64,000 nucleotides of DNA from Bauldia sp963759235 (GTDB taxonomy: Bacteria; Pseudomonadota; Alphaproteobacteria; Rhizobiales; Kaistiaceae), in assembly GCA_963759235.1 (NCBI GenBank), contig CAVWYO010000001.1, positions 62,001-126,000 on the forward strand, written 5' to 3'. Below are positions 59,765 through 64,000 of this stretch, piece after piece. A program made the translations under genes and the position numbers. Positions within the stretch are counted from its first letter, which is position 1. Each line of letters opens with the position of its first letter. Below the pieces are notes generated by a model. The model did not search any database. It saw only the letters and a list, made by a program, of their open reading frames with translations, and was not told the DNA's origin.

Positions 59765-60475
59765 CTAACGATCGACCAACGCGATCAGGCTTTCGGCATC
59801 GGGATGCGAAGCAACATGCATGCCGGCGGCGTCGAAACGACGCAGCGGTTCCGCCGCGGCGTCGGAAATCGCGTAGAAGATCACGTGGCGGAGCGCCCCG
59901 GCCAATCCGGCCCGCTTCACCAGATCGGCAAAGATCGCCGCGGCCCGGCGCGAGAAGAATAGCGCGCCGTCGATCGCACCGACGGCCAGCGCCTCATGGG
60001 CTTCGGCGCCAAGCTCCGGCACGGCGATGGCGGCGTAGGCTTCCGCCGTCACGACGTCGAACCCGTTCGCGACGAGCCGGGCCTCAAGGTCGCCGGCGCG
60101 TTCGCGACCGGCGATGTACAGGACCTTGCCGGCATTGGGATCGAGCGCACCGGAAATCGTGTCGGCCAACCCGGCCGCGTCGCCCGTCCCGGCTTTGACG
60201 TTGGTGAATCCCGCCTCGCGGGCGGCTTCGCCGGTCTTCTCGCCGACGGTGAATACGGGCAAGTCGAACCAATCGGCGACCATCGGCCAGCGCGCCGCGG
60301 CCCGCACGCCGTTGCGGCTGGTGAAGACGATTGCCGCCGGGGTCATGGAAAGGTCGAGCGGCGAGAGGAAGGCGATCGTCGAGAGCGGCTCGACCAGGAC
60401 GAAATGGCCGAGCGCCTCGAGCTGGGCGGCCGTCTCCTGGGCGTCCGGCTCCGGCCGGGTCACAAGAAGCCGCAT
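59765..60475 (-). CDS. hemD: Uroporphyrinogen-III synthase
   Basis: 236 residues. Closes hydroxymethylbilane to uroporphyrinogen III. The family is poorly conserved, but the N-terminal MRLLVTRPEPDAQETAAQLEALGH, the TSRNGVRAA motif and the domain-2 features GKVLYIAGRERAGDLEARL and ALFFSRRAAAIFADLV are typical. The start at ATG 60475 is one base after the hemC stop, which confirms the assignment by context. Confidence 0.94.
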   Translation of the reverse strand: MRLLVTRPEPDAQETAAQLEALGHFVLVEPLSTIAFLSPLDLSMTPAAIVFTSRNGVRAAARWPMVADWFDLPVFTVGEKTGEAAREAGFTNVKAGTGDAAGLADTISGALDPNAGKVLYIAGRERAGDLEARLVANGFDVVTAEAYAAIAVPELGAEAHEALAVGAIDGALFFSRRAAAIFADLVKRAGLAGALRHVIFYAISDAAAEPLRRFDAAGMHVASHPDAESLIALVDR

Positions 60476-60476
60476 G

Positions 60477-61403
60477 TCAGAGCTTTGAGAAGAAGTTTTG
60501 GCCACCGCGGCGCACGAGGTCGGCACCGGCCTCCGCACCGATCCGGAGCGCATCGCTCGCTGGTCCACTCAATGTGACTCTCAGCGCCTCCGACCCGTCC
60601 GGCTTGACGATGATCCCCATGAAGTCGAGCGCGCCATTGGCGATCCGAGCCAGCCCGCCGATCGGTGTCCGGCACGACCCGTCGAGGACCGCCAGATATG
60701 CGCGCTCGGCGGCCAGCGCGGTCGAGGTCGGCTCGTGATCGACACCGGCAAGTCGCGCGCGGGTCTCGTCGTCGTCGGCACGCGCCGCAATGGCGATCGC
60801 TCCCTGGCCGACCGCCGGCAGCCATTGCTGCGGCTCCATGATGCTGGCGACGCGGTCGGCAGCCCCGAGACGCTTCAGGCCGGCAAGCGCCAGCACCGTC
60901 GCGTCGGCCTGGCCTTCGGCGAGCTTCCGCATCCGCGTCCCGACATTGCCGCGCATATCGACGACGCGGAGGTCGGGCCGGACGCTGAGCGCCATCGCCT
61001 TGCGGCGGAGCGACGAGGTGCCGAGAACCGCGCCCGGCTTGAGATCGGCGAGGGTTTCAGCCTTCGGCGACAGGAATGCGTCGCGAACGTCCTCGCGTTC
61101 GAGACAAGCTGCGACGACGATGCCGTCGGGCAGCCGGGTCGGCAAGTCCTTGGCCGAATGCACGGCGATGTCGACGACGCCGGCAAGCAGCGCCTCGTCG
61201 ATTTCCTTGGTGAACAGGCCCTTGCCGCCAGCCTCGATCAGCGAGCGGTCGGTGATCCGGTCGCCGGTGGTGCGGATCGCAACGACCGCGATTGTGTCGG
61301 GCGGCAATGACAGTGCTTCGCCAAGGCGCCGACGCGCTTCCGCCGCCTGCGCGAGGGCAAGCGGGCTGCCGCGTGTACCAATCCTGATTTCGACAGATTG
61401 CAC
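60477..61403 (-). CDS. hemC: Hydroxymethylbilane synthase (porphobilinogen deaminase)
   Basis: 308 residues. Condenses four porphobilinogens. Seen are IRIGTRGSPLALAQA, the catalytic-Asp region VDIAVHSAKDLPTRLP, GTSSLRRKAM, RGNVGTRMRKL and AVLDGSCRTPIGGLA, whose Cys carries the dipyrromethane cofactor. First gene of the heme operon, divergent from tsaD across about 150 bp. ATG 61403. Confidence 0.98.
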   Translation of the reverse strand: MQSVEIRIGTRGSPLALAQAAEARRRLGEALSLPPDTIAVVAIRTTGDRITDRSLIEAGGKGLFTKEIDEALLAGVVDIAVHSAKDLPTRLPDGIVVAACLEREDVRDAFLSPKAETLADLKPGAVLGTSSLRRKAMALSVRPDLRVVDMRGNVGTRMRKLAEGQADATVLALAGLKRLGAADRVASIMEPQQWLPAVGQGAIAIAARADDDETRARLAGVDHEPTSTALAAERAYLAVLDGSCRTPIGGLARIANGALDFMGIIVKPDGSEALRVTLSGPASDALRIGAEAGADLVRRGGQNFFSKL

Positions 61404-61551
61404 GGAGCGCGGTCCGAATGTTAGGGGCCTTCGCCCGCTTCACGCCGATCAAGGAGCGTACCACTCTATTGACGAAGGTCGTCGGTGCAAGCACGACCTG
61501 GACCGTGACGCCCGAACGCGAGGGAACCGCCGATCTGGCGGCGGCAAGGCG

Positions 61552-62634
61552 ATGACGACAGTTCTCGGCATCGAGACAAGTTGCGACGAGACCGCGGCCG
61601 CGGTCGTGGAGCGCGCCGAAGATGGCAGCGGGCGGGTGCTCTCCGACGTCATCCTGTCGCAGGTCGCCGATCATGCCGCCTTCGGCGGCGTCGTGCCGGA
61701 GATCGCGGCGCGCGCCCATGTCGAGGCGCTCGATGGGGTGATCGCCGCCGCGATGCGCGAGGCCGGGCTGGGCTTCCGCGACATCGACGCGGTTGCGGCG
61801 ACCGCCGGGCCGGGGCTTATCGGCGGCGTCATCGTCGGCCTGACAACCGCCAAGGCGATCGCGCTTGCCGCGGGGAAGCCACTCGTCGCGGTCAACCACC
61901 TCGAGGGCCACGCTCTCACCGCCCGACTGACCGACGGCCTCCCCTTCCCCTATCTCCTCCTCCTCGTCTCCGGTGGCCACACGCAATTCGTCGCGGTCGA
62001 GAGCGTCGGCGCCTACATTCGCCTGGGCACGACCATCGACGACGCACTCGGTGAGGCCTTCGACAAGGCCGCCAAACTGCTGGGGCTCGGCTATCCCGGC
62101 GGCCCCGAGATCGAACGTGCGGCAGCGGCCGGCGACGGCCATCGCTTTCCGCTGCCAAGGCCCTTGATCGGCAAGCCGGAGCCTAATTTCTCATTGTCCG
62201 GCCTGAAGACGGCGCTCCGCCTTGCCGCCGAGAAGATTGCGCCGCTTTCGGATCGCGACGTCTCCGATCTCGCCGCCTCTTTCCAGGCCGCGGTCGTCGA
62301 CACGGTCGCCGATCGCGCCGCCAAGGCGATGGCCCTGTTTGCCGGCGCTCATCCCGGTCTTGCCGACCCGGCTCTGGTGATCGCCGGCGGCGTCGCCGCC
62401 AACCGGGCGATCCGCGCGGCGCTTGCCACTGAAGCCGCCGGGCGGGGCTACCGCCTCGTCGCGCCGCCGCCGCGATTGTGCGCCGACAACGCGGTGATGA
62501 TCGCCTGGGCGGGAGCCGAGCGACTGGCGCTCGGGCTGACTGACCGGCTGGACGCGCCGGCGCGACCGCGCTGGCCGCTTGATGAAGGGGCATATCCCGT
62601 GCTTGGTTCGGGGGCGAAGGGAGCCAAGGCGTGA
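61552..62634 (+). CDS. tsaD: tRNA N6-adenosine threonylcarbamoyltransferase TsaD
   Basis: 360 residues. Transfers threonylcarbamoyl to A37 of ANN-decoding tRNAs with TsaB, TsaC and TsaE. The N-terminal VLGIETSCDETAAAVV, the metal-binding NHLEGHALT (H-x3-H), LLLLVSGGHTQ, the EAFDKAAKLLGLGYPGGPEIE segment and the late IAGGVAANRAIR and CADNAVMIAWAG are canonical. ATG 61552. Its stop overlaps the gpsA start (GTGA). Confidence 0.98.
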   Translation: MTTVLGIETSCDETAAAVVERAEDGSGRVLSDVILSQVADHAAFGGVVPEIAARAHVEALDGVIAAAMREAGLGFRDIDAVAATAGPGLIGGVIVGLTTAKAIALAAGKPLVAVNHLEGHALTARLTDGLPFPYLLLLVSGGHTQFVAVESVGAYIRLGTTIDDALGEAFDKAAKLLGLGYPGGPEIERAAAAGDGHRFPLPRPLIGKPEPNFSLSGLKTALRLAAEKIAPLSDRDVSDLAASFQAAVVDTVADRAAKAMALFAGAHPGLADPALVIAGGVAANRAIRAALATEAAGRGYRLVAPPPRLCADNAVMIAWAGAERLALGLTDRLDAPARPRWPLDEGAYPVLGSGAKGAKA

Positions 62635-63611
62635 TCGAGACCATCGGCATCCTCGGCAGCGGCGCCTGGGGCACGGCGCTCGCCGTGGTCGCGGCCCGGG
62701 CCGGGCGGAAGGTACGGCTGTGGGCGCGGGACCACGACACGGTAGCGGCGATCGACGAGAGCCACGAAAACGCCCGCTATCTTCCCGGCATCCGGCTCGA
62801 CCACATTCCGGCGACGACCAATATCAGCGTCGCGCTTCGCGCCGACGCCGTCCTGCTGGCCGTCCCGGCCCAGGCGGTGCGCACCGTCGCCGCGATCGCC
62901 GCGCCCTATATCGCCGAGGGCCATCCCCTGGTGATCTGTGCCAAGGGGCTCGAACGCGGCACGGCGAAGCGAATGACGGAAGTCGTCGCCGAGGCGGCCC
63001 CGCGCGCCGCGACGGCCGTTCTCTCCGGTCCGAGTTTCGCCGCCGACGTGGCGAGCGGCCTGCCCACGGCGGTCACCGTCGCGGCCGCCGAAGAGTCGCT
63101 GGCGTTGGCGCTTTGCCACGCGCTCGCCAACCCGACCTTCCGCCCCTACGCCGAGACCGACGTGATCGGCGTCGAGGTCGGCGGAGCGGTGAAAAACGTC
63201 CTCGCCATCGCCGCCGGCATCGTCGCCGGTCGCGGTCTCGGAGCGAGTGCGCTCGCCGCGCTGGTCGCCCGCGGCTTCGCCGAGCTCCGCCGTCTCGGCG
63301 AGGCGCTCGGCGCCCGGGCCGAGACGCTGATGGGCCTTTCGGGGCTCGGCGACCTTGTCCTCACTTGCTCGGGCGCTCAGTCGCGCAATTTTGCTTACGG
63401 CTGCATGCTCGGCGAAGGCGGCGCCTTGACCGCGCCGCATCCCCTCGTCGAGGGCATCGAGACCGCGGCGGTGGCCCGCGACCTCGCCCGCCGCTACCGG
63501 ATATCGATGCCGATCGTCGACGCGGTGGCCGGCATCCTGTCCGGAAAGCTCACCGTCGAGGCCGCCATCGAGGGCCTCCTGGCGCGTCCGCTGAAACGCG
63601 AGGCGGAGTGA
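62631..63611 (+). CDS. gpsA: Glycerol-3-phosphate dehydrogenase [NAD(P)+]
   Basis: 326 residues. Makes sn-glycerol-3-phosphate for phospholipid synthesis. The Rossmann motif GILGSGAWGTALAVV, YLPGIRLDHIPATTN, ICAKGLERGT, LSGPSFAADVASGLPTAV, GGAVKNVLAIAAGIVAG (catalytic Lys) and MGLSGLGDLVLTC are all present. The start is GTG 62631, coupled to tsaD by a 4-bp overlap. Confidence 0.97.
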   Translation: MIETIGILGSGAWGTALAVVAARAGRKVRLWARDHDTVAAIDESHENARYLPGIRLDHIPATTNISVALRADAVLLAVPAQAVRTVAAIAAPYIAEGHPLVICAKGLERGTAKRMTEVVAEAAPRAATAVLSGPSFAADVASGLPTAVTVAAAEESLALALCHALANPTFRPYAETDVIGVEVGGAVKNVLAIAAGIVAGRGLGASALAALVARGFAELRRLGEALGARAETLMGLSGLGDLVLTCSGAQSRNFAYGCMLGEGGALTAPHPLVEGIETAAVARDLARRYRISMPIVDAVAGILSGKLTVEAAIEGLLARPLKREAE

Positions 63612-63685
63612 AGAGCGGAAGGACCCTTCCGCTTGAGAACGCGCCGTCGTAAGACATCCCGTCCATGGCGAGGAGGGGGAGAGCG

Positions 63686-64000
63686 ATGGCGTATTGGCTA
63701 TTCAAGTCCGAACCCGAAACCTGGTCTTTTGACATGCAGGCCAAGCGCGGCAAAGCCGGCCAGGAATGGGACGGCGTCCGCAATTTCACCGCCCGCAACA
63801 ACATGCGGGCCATGAAACGAGGCGACCAGGGCTTCTTCTACCACTCCGGCGCCGAGAAGGCGGTGGTCGGCATCGTCGAAGTGGTGAAGGAGGCGCACCC
63901 GGACTCGACCGACGGCACCGGCCAATGGGAATGCGTCGACATCGCCGCGGTAAAGCCGCTGCCGAAGCCGGTAACCCTTGCCGAGGTCAAGGCCGACAAG
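63686..64000 (+). CDS. EVE domain protein, N-terminal part, cut by window edge
   Basis: 105 residues are visible and the gene continues past 64000. MAYWLFKSEPETWSFDMQA, then WDGVRNFTARNNMRAMKRGDQGFFYHSG and VVGIVEVVKEAHPD, is the N-terminal half of an EVE domain (PUA-like fold), which binds modified bases in DNA or RNA. It lies 74 bp after gpsA in the same direction. ATG 63686 has AGGAGGGGGAGAG upstream. Confidence 0.93.
   Translation, partial: MAYWLFKSEPETWSFDMQAKRGKAGQEWDGVRNFTARNNMRAMKRGDQGFFYHSGAEKAVVGIVEVVKEAHPDSTDGTGQWECVDIAAVKPLPKPVTLAEVKADK

Overview
The window is GC-rich chromosomal DNA from an alphaproteobacterium, most likely of the order Hyphomicrobiales (Rhizobiales). The main clues are a heme operon hemC-hemD-Mic60(COG4223)-hemY divergent from tsaD-gpsA, an IalB-family gene before rlmN, a DUF2794 gene, single-domain Frc-type sugar ABC genes, and many PAS_7, CHASE2 and cyclase-like signalling proteins. 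No phage, insertion sequence, CRISPR array or rRNA is visible. Genes are dense, mostly in short operons with ATGA, GTGA or TTGA overlaps. Two tRNA genes are present: Ala(CGC) and Thr(CGT).

Layout. 1-2.8 kb: htpG 5' end (cut by the window edge), a frameshifted DUF2794 gene, a GNAT acetyltransferase and a Bax inhibitor-1 family protein. 2.9-10.3 kb: the ybbP/ybbA lipoprotein-export-like ABC pair with divergent tesA. The pair is split by a three-gene sugar ABC cassette that appears to have its own promoter. 10.2-28 kb: mostly housekeeping genes (thpR, pterin dehydratase, ykvA, ialB, rlmN, lysE-type exporter, PAP2 phosphatase, UdgX, argG, typA, yggT, DUF167). Among them are a triple-PAS GGDEF-EAL protein, a CBS-containing site-2 protease and a TPR-cyclase protein with an altered active site. 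28-33 kb: tRNA-Ala, a small secreted protein, and a tandem duplication of dicarboxylate-symporter-like genes translationally coupled to a periplasmic binding protein. Both symporter copies carry a single-base frameshift. 33-37.4 kb: an arsR-arsC-aquaglyceroporin operon, an ECF sigma/anti-sigma pair facing a dead secreted-protein remnant, a glutamine amidotransferase and TerB.

37.5-50.3 kb is a carbohydrate locus. Uronate dehydrogenase is divergent from a TRAP transporter (dctPQM) and a FadR/FCD-type GntR regulator, with a clear palindromic operator in the divergent promoter region. Convergent with it is an operon for a sugar ABC importer (binding protein, two permeases, ATPase) plus a sugar-phosphate isomerase-like protein and a Gfo/Idh oxidoreductase, divergent from a LacI regulator over several LacI-type operator motifs. 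The likely job is uptake and oxidation of uronic acids and related sugars.

50.3-56.6 kb holds a cyclic-nucleotide-themed cluster: three stand-alone cNMP-binding proteins and a CHASE2-cyclase protein that has a frameshift and has lost a metal-binding Asp. A 2-hydroxyacid dehydrogenase and another GNAT protein follow. 56.5-64 kb holds tRNA-Thr, the heme operon, and tsaD-gpsA with an EVE-domain gene cut by the right edge.

At least five otherwise conserved genes are interrupted by exactly one base, often in a short homopolymer. This is either real gene decay or uncorrected sequencing indels, and it should be settled before any of these genes is called dead.
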